Below are positions 8,197 through 15,816 of a DNA stretch of 64,000 nucleotides, in pieces. The position numbers and the translations under genes were made by a program. A model generated the notes under the pieces. The model did no database searches. It saw only the letters and a list, made by a program, of their open reading frames with translations, and was not told the origin of the DNA. Source of the DNA: Hathewaya massiliensis (GTDB lineage Bacteria; Bacillota; Clostridia; Clostridiales; Clostridiaceae); contig NZ_CABFVD010000002.1 of assembly GCF_902143515.1 (NCBI RefSeq), forward strand, positions 317,476 to 381,475, in the 5' to 3' direction. Each line of letters starts with the position of its first letter. The first letter of the stretch is position 1.

Positions 8197-8982
8197 ATGG
8201 CTAATATAATATATTATTTTACAGGCACAGGCAACTCCTACTATGTGGCAAAGAATATATGTAGTAGTTTAGAAAACTGCAAATTTGCTTCTATAGAAGG
8301 AGTTATGAAAGAGGACATAGATATAAGTGGATTTGAAAAGGTGGGAATAGTTTTCCCCTTATATTGCTGGGGTTTACCTGAGATAGTTTTAAGATTTTTA
8401 AGTAAAATAAAACATAGTGAAAATAAACCGTATATATTTGCTGTATGTACAAGAGGTGGCAAGAGTAATGGAGATTGCATGAGGCAAATGGACTTTATTT
8501 TAAAAGAAAAAGGGCTTAAATTAAATTATAATGCTTATATTAATATGCCAGATAATTATATTAGAATGTTTAAAATGAAAGATAATGAGTATAATAAAAA
8601 AATAATAGATAAGTCTAAAACTAAGCTTGAAGAGGTATGTAATAATATTAAAAACTCAAGTGAGAATGGGTATAAGAATAGTATTATAGGACTTATATCA
8701 AAACCTGTATACAAAAAATTTATAAAAAATGTAGGAAAAAGAGATGAAGATTTTTTCTCAGATGATAAATGCGTTTCATGTGGATTATGTGAGAGAATAT
8801 GCCCTGTAGATAATATAAAATTAATAGATGGGAAACCAAGTTGGAATAATAAATGTCAAGACTGTATGGCATGCATTCAATATTGTCCAGTTTCTTCTAT
8901 ACAGATAGGTAAAAGGACAATTAATAAATTAAGATATAATAATCCTTATGTTAAAGCTGAAGATATAATAAAAAATAGATAG
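8197..8982 (+). CDS. EFR1-type flavodoxin-ferredoxin protein
   Basis: A 261-residue fusion. An N-terminal flavodoxin-like domain starts with the phosphate loop IIYYFTGTGNSYYVAKNI. A C-terminal 2[4Fe-4S] ferredoxin has CVSCGLCERICP (about 191-202) and CQDCMACIQYCP (about 219-230). Such EFR1 proteins are abundant in clostridia and presumably move electrons between FMN and ferredoxin pools, but their partners are unknown. A GGAGG site precedes the ATG. It appears monocistronic: 110 bases lie upstream and more than 400 downstream with no gene. Confidence 0.88.
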   Translation: MANIIYYFTGTGNSYYVAKNICSSLENCKFASIEGVMKEDIDISGFEKVGIVFPLYCWGLPEIVLRFLSKIKHSENKPYIFAVCTRGGKSNGDCMRQMDFILKEKGLKLNYNAYINMPDNYIRMFKMKDNEYNKKIIDKSKTKLEEVCNNIKNSSENGYKNSIIGLISKPVYKKFIKNVGKRDEDFFSDDKCVSCGLCERICPVDNIKLIDGKPSWNNKCQDCMACIQYCPVSSIQIGKRTINKLRYNNPYVKAEDIIKNR

Positions 8983-9052
8983 GTTTTATATGCAATTAAG
9001 AGGTTTTAGCATATTTTAAATTAACATATAATAAGAGCTACACAATGTACAA

Positions 9053-9105
9053 ATCTATGTGTGCCATATGAAAAATTCTAGAAGTGACATATGGCAGATA
9101 TAGAT
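9053..9105. repeat. 53-base interrupted inverted repeat
   Basis: ATCTAT-GTG-TGCCATATG (9053-9070) is opposed by CATATGGCA-GAT-ATAGAT (9088-9105): 15 of 18 positions pair. The loop holds a perfect TTCTAGAA palindrome. There is no T-run, so it is a weak terminator candidate at best; it may be an operator or cruciform. Nothing else is evident in the gene-free stretch 8983-9411. Confidence 0.6.
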
Positions 9106-9411
9106 ATTATATTAATAAAAAATTTATTTTGAATTTTGTAAAAAAGTTCTCTATAAATTGAACAAAATATATTATTATAGGGTATAATATTTATAAAGAT
9201 AGCGAAATATTATAAGTTGAAGATTATAGTACAGGTATCAATAATTATTTATTTACATATATTATATAAAAGATGAGTTATCTAAAAATTCAGAAAAGTG
9301 ATAGAAGGTATAAAGAATAAAACAAAATTTATGGAATAAAAAATAATTGTTTATAAAACTATTAAAGTTTTTATATAATAAGGGGTTAAATTTATTCAAA
9401 GGAGTGGTATT

Positions 9412-9684
9412 ATGGGCAAAGGTAAAAAAATTTTATTTAGCAGTGTAGCTGCACTAATAGGGGTAGGAGCAGCGAAGGCTATAATAAAGCATAAGCAGCA
9501 AAAAAATATTACTGCCGAAGAAAATATGGGAGAAGAAACAAATTCAATAAAACAAATGTGTAAAGTTTGTGGAGATAAGAGTGAATTTTGTGGTTACGAC
9601 GATTATTGTGGGTATAATAACGAAAATAAAAAAGAACTAAATGTAGATGAAGTTGATGACTATCATAATTATTCTTTAGATTAA
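9412..9684 (+). CDS. Small Cys-containing protein with N-terminal hydrophobic segment, unknown
   Basis: A 90-residue protein. Residues 5-24 (KKILFSSVAALIGVGAAKAI) form a single hydrophobic or Ala/Gly-rich segment after a Lys-rich start, and the rest is hydrophilic and acidic. Four Cys fall in CKVCGDKSEFCGYDDYCGY, a possible metal-binding or disulfide group. AAAGGAG lies eight to nine bases before the ATG, and a clear terminator follows, so it is a real single-gene unit. I do not recognise a family. It could be a membrane-tethered small protein facing the cytoplasm. Confidence 0.65.
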   Translation: MGKGKKILFSSVAALIGVGAAKAIIKHKQQKNITAEENMGEETNSIKQMCKVCGDKSEFCGYDDYCGYNNENKKELNVDEVDDYHNYSLD

Positions 9685-9699
9685 TCTAAATGTTTTAAG

Positions 9700-9747
9700 A
9701 ACCATAATAGTAAGGTTTAGTAATTAACCTTGTGTTATGGTTTTATT
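9700..9747 (+). terminator. Rho-independent terminator
   Basis: AACCATAA and AAGGTT pair with AACCTT and TTATGGTT, followed by TTTATTTTA. Confidence 0.78.
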
Positions 9748-9886
9748 TTATGTAAACTAAGGATGTAATGCTCTGGAATTGTGTTTCTCAATTTTCCATA
9801 AGGGGCATAAGAACTAAGTGTATAGATTGCTCTTTTAAGATTTAAGTAGAGGGAATTTATATATGAGATTAAAAGGTAGGGATACA

Positions 9887-10543
9887 ATGAAAATACTAAT
9901 TTATATTTTAGATATAGTATTTAATCTTGAAGATTATTTAGAAATAATAATTTTTAATTTCGGACATTTGGCATACATATTAATGTTTAGCATAGTTTTT
10001 TTAGAGACAGGTATTATATTAACTCCATTTTTACCGGGAAACTCCCTTATGTTTATTGCAGGAACCTTTGCATCTTTAAAGATTATAAACTTATATGCAT
10101 TAATGGCAACTCTTATTCTAGCATCAGTGTTAGGAGGAATTGTAAATTATCATATAGGAAAATTTTTAGGATTAAGGATTTTAAAAAGCAAGATAGGATA
10201 TTTTATATTAAAAAAGGGATACCTAGATAAGGCAAAAAACTTTTATAAAAAAAATGGAGGGAAAACTTTGATAATAGCAAGGTATATACCTGTAATAAGA
10301 ACTTTTATACCATTTATAGCAGGATTAAGTGATATGAGGTATAGTGAATTTTTCTTATATAATATTATAGGCGGAATTTTATGGATAGTGCCACTAAACT
10401 TAGCTGGCTATTGCTTTGGTAATTTAAATTTTGTTAAGGATAATTATTCTATAGTAATTTTCACTCCTTTATTGATTTATATTATATGTATAATTATAGG
10501 TTTTTTAGTACGAAAAATAAAGAAAAAGGCATCTAATGCCTAG
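9887..10543 (+). CDS. DedA/SNARE-associated (VTT) family membrane protein
   Basis: About 218 residues with four to five hydrophobic segments. Family marks: FLETGIILTPFLPGNSLMFIAG (start of the VTT domain), GGIVNYHIGKFLG, the Arg-containing FARYIPV-like segment ARYIPVIRTFIPFIAG, and GGILWIVPLNLAGYCFG. DedA proteins act in lipid carrier (undecaprenyl phosphate or phosphatidylethanolamine) flipping and membrane homeostasis. ATG at 9887 is preceded by AGGTAGGG at about six bases and gives the normal length. An in-frame ATG at 9863 with GAGGG upstream would add eight residues. Transcribed alone. Confidence 0.88.
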   Translation: MKILIYILDIVFNLEDYLEIIIFNFGHLAYILMFSIVFLETGIILTPFLPGNSLMFIAGTFASLKIINLYALMATLILASVLGGIVNYHIGKFLGLRILKSKIGYFILKKGYLDKAKNFYKKNGGKTLIIARYIPVIRTFIPFIAGLSDMRYSEFFLYNIIGGILWIVPLNLAGYCFGNLNFVKDNYSIVIFTPLLIYIICIIIGFLVRKIKKKASNA

Positions 10544-10679
10544 TATCTTATATTTAAACTTATTTAATTTATGATAGATCAGAAAACACTTTATTTTATT
10601 ATTTGAAAAGTTTTTATATTTATGATATATTAGTTTTAAGAGAGATTAATAATAAAATTAAATATGATTTTTAGAACAA

Positions 10680-10838
10680 AGTTTTAGGTTCTTTTTATAG
10701 AGATTAATAGGGAAAGTGGTTAAATTCCACTACAGCCCCCGCTACTGTAAAAGCTACGAAACCTTGAATACCACTGTGAATACGGGAAGGTAAGGGAGTA
10801 GGATTAAGCTTGAGTCAGGAGACCTGCCTAAAATCTTA
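10680..10838 (+). ncRNA. Cobalamin (B12) riboswitch
   Basis: The B12-box hallmarks are all present and in order: AAAGTGGTTAAATTCCACTAC, GCCCCCGCTACTGTAA, and AGTCAGGAGACCTGCC. The closing helix is TTTAGG (about 10683-10688) with CCTAAA (about 10827-10832). The class senses adenosyl- or methylcobalamin. A terminator hairpin lies at 10937-10970, giving a standard transcription-control layout. No protein gene follows for about 900 bases; the next gene, the symporter at 11870, is separated by two further terminators or repeats. Confidence 0.93.
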
Positions 10839-10936
10839 AGTGATCCTTCGGAGGGAAGGCCAGTTGCTATAATGTTCATATATACATATAATTTCTGCGT
10901 TATTTTAAAGAATATATATTATGTATTGAGAATAAG

Positions 10937-10970
10937 CATCCTAACCTCTAAGGTTAGGATTTTTTTATTT
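10937..10970 (+). terminator. Riboswitch expression-platform terminator
   Basis: ATCCTAACCT and AGGTTAGGAT form a 10-bp perfect stem with a 3-base loop, followed by seven T. Confidence 0.88.
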
Positions 10971-11049
10971 TTTAAAATTGCTTTCCATATCAACATTTAA
11001 ATAAATAAAACCCTTAAAATGTTATAGATTGAATAAACTATAACTACTA

Positions 11050-11160
11050 AATATTTAAGAATGTGGAACTTCAACAATGATGTTGAAAAGATTTAACGAT
11101 GAAGTTAAACACACTAAATATTCTTCTGGTACAAGAAGCTATTGTACCAGTTTTTGTTTT
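11050..11160 (+). ncRNA. Candidate structured RNA with two exclusive folds and its own terminator
   Basis: The outer helix pairs AATATTTA (11050-11057) with TAAATATT (11115-11122), then TGTG (11062-11065) with CACA (11110-11113). Inside, two alternatives exist. In one, AACTTCA (11067-11073) pairs with TGAAGTT (11100-11106). In the other, two local hairpins form: TTCAACA/TGTTGAA (11070-11087) and TTTAAC/GTTAAA (11092-11109). A terminator follows directly: CTGGTACAA/TTGTACCAG (11126-11150) and a T-run. No open reading frame is associated. It matches no RNA family I can name. It may be a small RNA or an attenuator downstream of the B12 riboswitch. Confidence 0.5.
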
Positions 11161-11250
11161 AAGAATAAAGAATAAAGATTTATATTTATACCATGGATAT
11201 CAGTTCTAATACTCCTCTCGCACTCTGTTTATTGAATGGATTAATTAGAT

Positions 11251-11553
11251 GTAATACTTCTTAAAAAGGTGTAACTGCTACTTTAGGTGTTAATACTAAA
11301 ATTTATAAGAGTTATTGTTTTAATAAAAACTTCAGTTATAAAAATAATATTTTTTATAACTAATATTAAAGATTTTATATATACTGTACCGTGTATGTTT
11401 AGAGTCGTATATGGAATGCTATGAAAGATTACTTCCCCTAAGTACTTTATAGCATCCATACTTCTAATTGATGAAGAGAAATATTTTGAAGTTTAAAGTA
11501 GTATCCCCGAAAGTTTGCCCATAGTTTGGTTACACCTTTTTTAGGAGTATTAC
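11251..11553. mobile_element. MITE-like element with 25-bp terminal inverted repeats
   Basis: The 25 bases at 11251-11275 match the reverse complement of 11529-11553 at 23 positions (core AAAAAGGTGTAAC). Inside, CTACTTTA/TAAAGTAG and a long hairpin at 11410-11460 with one bulged A add further symmetry. There is no coding frame, so it would be non-autonomous. It occupies the gene-free stretch before the symporter gene. No target-site duplication was established. Confidence 0.5.
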
Positions 11554-11778
11554 TTTTTCTTGTCATAGTTTATATCCATTAAAGACATTTCTTTGAATAT
11601 TTAAATGATTATACTAAATATGATTCCCTTTAAAAGATTTATGCAAGTCATGAATATAAAATCCTTCAAAAAAATAAAATTATTTATGAAAAAACCATAA
11701 AAAAAGCTTGAAAACCTCATAAAATAGTGTATTATATAAATTGCGATATAATTTATCGGAAACACAAATGAAAGAACC

Positions 11779-11854
11779 ATGATAAACATATTGCATAACT
11801 AAGAAAACATAAGAACAAAATTGAAAGAATTATTATGATAAACATGTTGTATAA
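11779..11854 (+). repeat. Direct repeat ATGATAAACAT(A/G)TTG(C/T)ATAA
   Basis: Two 20-bp copies with two mismatches start at 11779 and 11835, 56 bases apart, the second abutting the symporter ribosome site. They could be operator half-sites or a local duplication. Confidence 0.45.
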
Positions 11855-11869
11855 ATGGAGGGAAAAGGA

Positions 11870-13141
11870 ATGAAAAAACAAAAGAAATCTCTAACGGGTA
11901 AAATTCTTATATCCTTATTTTTAGGAATAATTTTTGGAATACTATTTAACAAATTTTTACCTAAGCATATAAATGAAGTGACAATAAAGTGGGTACTTTC
12001 ACCTTTAGGAACTATGTTTTTAAGATCAATAAAAATGGTAGTAGTACCACTTGTATTATTTTCATTAACAGTTGGAACAGCAAGTATAGGAGATATAAAA
12101 AAGCTTGGTAGAATTGGTGGAAAAACTATAAGTTTTTATCTTATAACTACAGCTTTTGCAGTATCTTTAGCTTTAGCAATATCTAATTTATTAAATCCAG
12201 GAACTGGAGTAAGCACAGCTTCTAAAGTTGCAGCTAATGTAAAGGCTGCAGAATCACCTTTTATAATGGATATATTTACAAATATGATTCCAACAAATCC
12301 CATAGAGGCTATGGTAAATGGGAATATGCTTCAAATAATTGTCTTTGCTATAATTTTTGGAATTGCAATTACCTTAATAGGGGAAAGAGCAAAACCTGTA
12401 GTAACTTTATTTGAAGAGATAAATAATATATTATTAAAAATTATTTCAATAGTTATATTAGGTGCACCAATAGGAGTTTTTGCACTTATATCACAAGTAA
12501 TAATGAGTCAAGGGACATCCGTATTATTTTCTTTAATAAAGTATGTGTTAGTTGTAGTCTTTGTATTATTTATTCATACTTTTGTTATTTACGGAGGAGC
12601 CTTGAAGGTACTAGGAAAGGTAAATCCAATTACATTTTTTAAAAAGTTTTGGCCTGTTATGCTAATGGGATTTAGTACTTCTAGTAGTAATGCTACTATA
12701 CCTTTAAATATGAAAACTTGTAATGAAAAGATTGGAGTTTCTGAGAATGTAAGTAGTTTTACAATTCCATTAGGAGCTACGGTAAATATGGATGGTACAG
12801 CAATAATGCAAGGTGTAGCAGCTATATTTATAGCTCAAGTTTTCGGTTATAATCTAACTTTTCACCAACAAATAATGATAGTTCTTACATCAACTCTATC
12901 CTCTATAGGAACTGCAGGCGTACCAAGTGCAGGGGTTGTAATGCTTACTATGGTATTCCAACAAATTGGACTACCAATGGAAGGTATAGCTTTGGTTTTA
13001 AGTGTAGATAGAATTGTAGACATGTTTAGAACAGCAACTAATATTACAGGGGATGCTGTATGTACTGTAATAGTTGCAAACTCAGAAAAAGAATTAAACT
13101 TAGATATATATAATGATATTGAAGAAGAAAAGGTAGCTTAA
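11870..13141 (+). CDS. Dicarboxylate/amino acid:cation symporter (DAACS family)
   Basis: About 423 residues with eight helices and two re-entrant loops. HP1 holds the serine-rich FSTSSSNATIPLNMK, TM7 holds GATVNMDGTAIMQG, and HP2 holds SSIGTAGVPSAGVVML. The TM8 signature is VDRIVDMFRTATNITGD, with Asp and Arg for substrate and Na+/H+ binding. The family (GltP/GltT/DctA) imports glutamate, aspartate or C4-dicarboxylates. The Arg in TM8 suits acidic amino acids. ATG at 11870 follows GGAGGG by seven bases; an upstream ATG at 11855 lies inside that site. A terminator follows at 13149. Confidence 0.9.
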   Translation: MKKQKKSLTGKILISLFLGIIFGILFNKFLPKHINEVTIKWVLSPLGTMFLRSIKMVVVPLVLFSLTVGTASIGDIKKLGRIGGKTISFYLITTAFAVSLALAISNLLNPGTGVSTASKVAANVKAAESPFIMDIFTNMIPTNPIEAMVNGNMLQIIVFAIIFGIAITLIGERAKPVVTLFEEINNILLKIISIVILGAPIGVFALISQVIMSQGTSVLFSLIKYVLVVVFVLFIHTFVIYGGALKVLGKVNPITFFKKFWPVMLMGFSTSSSNATIPLNMKTCNEKIGVSENVSSFTIPLGATVNMDGTAIMQGVAAIFIAQVFGYNLTFHQQIMIVLTSTLSSIGTAGVPSAGVVMLTMVFQQIGLPMEGIALVLSVDRIVDMFRTATNITGDAVCTVIVANSEKELNLDIYNDIEEEKVA

Positions 13142-13148
13142 AAATAAT

Positions 13149-13195
13149 GAAGAGGGTTTAGTAAGTTTCTCAACTTAATGAACCCTCTTCTTAAA
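13149..13195 (+). terminator. Rho-independent terminator
   Basis: AGAGGGTT (13151-13158) pairs with AACCCTCT (13181-13188), with further pairing inside, ahead of a T-rich tract. Confidence 0.78.
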
Positions 13196-13239
13196 TTTTA
13201 CATACCATATAGTATAGTAATAAACATGGAAGTGAGAAG

Positions 13240-13827
13240 ATGCAAAGGAAAAAGGAATTTTCTATGTTCTTAGATAAAAAGGGAGAGGAATATTTAAGGA
13301 AAGGAGAATACCTTGGCTGTGGTCATAATGGCATTGTATATAAACTACCAGATAATAAGGTCATAAAGTTTTTTAATGATGAAAATGTTTGTGAAAGGGA
13401 ATATGATATCTTAAAAAGGGCTAGTAAAAGTAATCATTTTCCGAAGGTTTATGATTACGGTAGTAACTATATTGTAAGAGATTTTGTTGGTGGTGAAAGG
13501 CTAGATAAGTATATTAAAAAGAATGGTATAACAAAAGAAATAGCTCATAACTTTTTTAAACTTATAGAGGAGTTTAAAAGACTTAAATTCAAAAAATTAG
13601 ACATAAGATGTAAAGATATCTATATATCTAAGGATAACTTTCTAACTGTTATAGATCCTAAAAATAATTACACTAAAACTGTATTATATCCAAGACATTT
13701 TATGAAAGGGTTAAATAAATATGGAGTTTTAGAAGAATTTTTAGAGTTTATAAGAGAAAAGAATGAAAAGGCATATAAGTTTTGGAAGTATAGGATGGAC
13801 TTATATCTTAAAAAGAACATAAAATAA
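13240..13827 (+). CDS. Small protein-kinase-like (PKL) protein
   Basis: A 195-residue compact kinase-fold protein. There is a Gly-rich loop (LGCGHNGIVYKL, about 24-35), an ATP-site Lys in KVIKFF, and a helix-C-type Glu in CEREYDIL. A degenerate catalytic loop DIRCKDIYIS stands in place of HRD...N, and a metal-binding Asp is in TVIDPKN. It is shorter than Ser/Thr kinases (about 260) and similar in size to RIO/LPS-kinase-like proteins of clostridia. Substrate unknown; it could be a protein or small-molecule kinase, or inactive. The ATG at 13240 has only GTGAG upstream; ATG at 13264 after AAAAAGGAA is an alternative. Confidence 0.7.
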   Translation: MQRKKEFSMFLDKKGEEYLRKGEYLGCGHNGIVYKLPDNKVIKFFNDENVCEREYDILKRASKSNHFPKVYDYGSNYIVRDFVGGERLDKYIKKNGITKEIAHNFFKLIEEFKRLKFKKLDIRCKDIYISKDNFLTVIDPKNNYTKTVLYPRHFMKGLNKYGVLEEFLEFIREKNEKAYKFWKYRMDLYLKKNIK

Positions 13828-13829
13828 TA

Positions 13830-13896
13830 GGCTGATTTAGAAGACAATGTTGATATGAAATTCACTTCATCACTAATTTGCTACCTTAAGAAAGTA
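13830..13896 (+). repeat. R2 dispersed repeat, copy a
   Basis: It starts GGCTGATTTAGAAGACAATG and shares the TTCATCACT..TTGCTAC.TTAAGAA block with the copy at 30217, and the GCTG..TTAGA..ACAATGTT block with copies at 15653 and 40882. Confidence 0.5.
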
Positions 13897-13898
13897 TG

Positions 13899-13935
13899 AA
13901 AAGTACCAACAAAGTTTGTTGGTACTTTTAAAATT
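13899..13935 (+). terminator. Terminator, 15-bp perfect stem
   Basis: AAAAGTACCAACAAA and TTTGTTGGTACTTTT flank a single-base centre, a near-perfect palindrome followed by AAAATT. It separates the kinase-like gene from the mgtE leader. Confidence 0.7.
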
Positions 13936-13974
13936 AGGGTTGTCAAACTCCGTATCATATTATAAAATGAAATG

Positions 13975-14242
13975 GTGGTTCAAATATTTTAATTTGAACA
14001 CATTAAATTGCAAATTAGCTTTTAAGCTATGATTTGTAGTGAATTTGATACATAATATAAAACTAATTTATAAAAAATAATAGTTTATAAAAATAATAAT
14101 TTATATAAAAGAAAGCAGGTGATAGTTATGGACGCTAGCCCCTTACCGAGCTCGCAAAATGAAAAATTACAATTGAATAAAATAGGAGATGTAACTATCA
14201 CTAATATGGTTATGATTCTCCTTTAATAAGGAGGTAATACCT
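13975..14242 (+). promoter_or_regulatory. Structured 5' leader of mgtE (anti-Shine-Dalgarno control)
   Basis: Hairpins occur at about 13979-13998 (TTCAAAT/ATTTGAA) and 14010-14040. GTGATAGTTA (14119-14128) is exactly complementary to TAACTATCAC (14192-14201), so the leader peptide's ribosome site and AUG can be sequestered. CTCCTT (14218-14223) pairs with AAGGAG (14228-14233), masking the mgtE ribosome site; CTCCTT is also the last two sense codons of the leader peptide. Translation of the leader to its stop at 14224 would open the mgtE site. This is not a recognisable M-box. Confidence 0.6.
14128..14226 (+). CDS. Putative 32-residue leader peptide upstream of mgtE
   Basis: The frame begins MDASPLPSSQNEKLQLNKIG and ends ...MVMILL just before the mgtE ribosome site. 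AGCAGGTGA precedes its ATG at a good distance. The early acidic and proline residues (D2, P5, P7) recall leader peptides such as MgtL, where low Mg2+ weakens ribosomes on acidic/Pro stretches. Its last two sense codons form the anti-Shine-Dalgarno arm. The gene-like spacing and the two interlocking helices support a regulatory uORF. Peptide conservation was not tested. Confidence 0.5.
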   Translation: MDASPLPSSQNEKLQLNKIGDVTITNMVMILL

Positions 14243-15574
14243 ATGGAAAAAGTATTAGAATTATTAAAGGACAACAAATTGGTTAGAGCTAGAGAGGAAT
14301 TAGTTCATAAGAACGTAGTAGATATTGCACAGCTTTTAGAGGATGTAGAGAGAGAAGATTTAATAATAATCTTTAGAATATTACCAAAGGATATTGCAGC
14401 TGATGTATTTTCTTACATGCATTATGAAGAGAAAAGATATATAGTAGAGTCTATTACAGAAAGTGAACTTAGTGGTATTATTAATGAATCTTTTATAGAT
14501 GATACAGTGGATTTTTTAGAAGAGATGCCAGCTAATGTGGTTAAAAAAGTACTTACAAGTACCAGTGAGGAAAAGAGAAAAGTTATAAACCAACTTTTAA
14601 GATATCCTGAAAATTCAGCTGGAAGTATAATGACTATAGAATATGTAGACCTTAAAAAAGAAATGACTGTTGAAGATGCTATAAAGTATATAAAACACAC
14701 AGGGGTAGATAAGGAAACAATAAATACCTGTTATGTTATAGATAAGAACAGAAAATTAGAAGGGATATTATCTATAAGGAAATTAATATTAAGCGATAAT
14801 GATGTGAAAATTAAAGATATAATGCACACAGATATTATATATACTCATACTTTAGAAGATCAGGAAGAAGTGGCAAATCTATTCAAAAAATATGATTTTA
14901 CATCTTTGCCAGTGGTAGATAATGAAAATAGGTTAGTTGGTATAATAACTATAGATGACATTGTAGATATAATAGAAGAAGAAAATACAGAAGACTTTCA
15001 AAAGATGGCAGCAATGTCACCTTCTGAAGAGGAGTATTTAAAGACAGGGGTATTTACCCTTGCAAAGCACAGAATTATATGGCTCTTAGTGCTTATGATT
15101 TCTGCTACCTTTACTGGAAATATAATAAAGGGATTTGAAGACGTATTACAATCCGTAGTTATTTTAACAGCATTTATACCTATGCTTATGGATACAGGCG
15201 GAAATGCAGGATCTCAATCTTCAACACTTATTATAAGAGGACTTGCTTTAGGTGATATAGAACTTACAGATATATTTAAAGTAATTTGGAAGGAATTAAG
15301 AATAAGTTTAATAGTAGGTATATCATTATCAACACTTAACTTTCTTAGAATATATTTCTTAGAGAAAACAGAATTTTATGTTTCTCTTACAGTGTCAATT
15401 AGTTTATTTTTCACTGTAGTTTTAGCGAAGGTGGTAGGAGGAGTTCTTCCTATTATAGCTAAAAAGTTTAAATTAGACCCAGCTATTATGGCAGGTCCAC
15501 TGATTACAACTATAGTAGATGCTTTTGCATTAATAGTATACTTTAGTGTAGCAACCTTACTTTTAGGTTTATAA
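14243..15574 (+). CDS. mgtE: Magnesium transporter MgtE
   Basis: A 443-residue protein of standard MgtE length and order. An N-terminal superhelical domain (about 1-130, with FRILPKDIAADVFSYM) is followed by two CBS domains (about 135-255; second with FTSLPVVDNENRLVGIITIDDI). A five-helix pore domain (about 275-443) contains the signature GGNAGSQSSTLIIRGLALG. MgtE is a Mg2+-gated channel; the N and CBS domains bind Mg2+ and close it when Mg2+ is high. The AAGGAGG site lies in a hairpin formed with the leader-peptide end. A strong terminator follows at 15595. Confidence 0.96.
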   Translation: MEKVLELLKDNKLVRAREELVHKNVVDIAQLLEDVEREDLIIIFRILPKDIAADVFSYMHYEEKRYIVESITESELSGIINESFIDDTVDFLEEMPANVVKKVLTSTSEEKRKVINQLLRYPENSAGSIMTIEYVDLKKEMTVEDAIKYIKHTGVDKETINTCYVIDKNRKLEGILSIRKLILSDNDVKIKDIMHTDIIYTHTLEDQEEVANLFKKYDFTSLPVVDNENRLVGIITIDDIVDIIEEENTEDFQKMAAMSPSEEEYLKTGVFTLAKHRIIWLLVLMISATFTGNIIKGFEDVLQSVVILTAFIPMLMDTGGNAGSQSSTLIIRGLALGDIELTDIFKVIWKELRISLIVGISLSTLNFLRIYFLEKTEFYVSLTVSISLFFTVVLAKVVGGVLPIIAKKFKLDPAIMAGPLITTIVDAFALIVYFSVATLLLGL

Positions 15575-15594
15575 TTATAAACAGATTTAAAGTT

Positions 15595-15640
15595 AACCAT
15601 GTTCACTTTTGCAGTATAAAAGTGGACATGGTTTTATTTT
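15595..15640 (+). terminator. Rho-independent terminator after mgtE
   Basis: AACCATGTTCACTTTT pairs with AAAAGTGGACATGGTT (one mismatch), then a T-run. Confidence 0.88.
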
Positions 15641-15652
15641 TTTATTTTATTT

Positions 15653-15683
15653 ATGCTGTGTTAGAGGACAATGTTCATATGTG
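15653..15683 (+). repeat. R2 dispersed repeat, short copy b
   Basis: GCTGTGTTAGAGGACAATG continues with TTCATATG and is the same start as copy d at 40882; only the left end is present. Confidence 0.45.
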
Positions 15684-15816
15684 GCTTATCTTTAAAATTT
15701 TTAGAAAAATTTAAGAAAACTTTAGGATAATAAGGCAAAATAAAAGAAAAATATGGTAATATTATATTGATGTAAGTTTTAGAACTTTAAATATTACTAT
15801 AAGGATAGGTGATATA

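Noticed and set aside
11601..11789. 62-codon hydrophobic frame on the minus strand before the symporter gene
   Set aside because: No ribosome site; AT-rich DNA easily gives Ile/Phe-rich open frames.
14128..14242. mgtE leader as an M-box riboswitch
   Set aside because: None of the conserved M-box blocks is visible; the structure is better explained by a translated leader.
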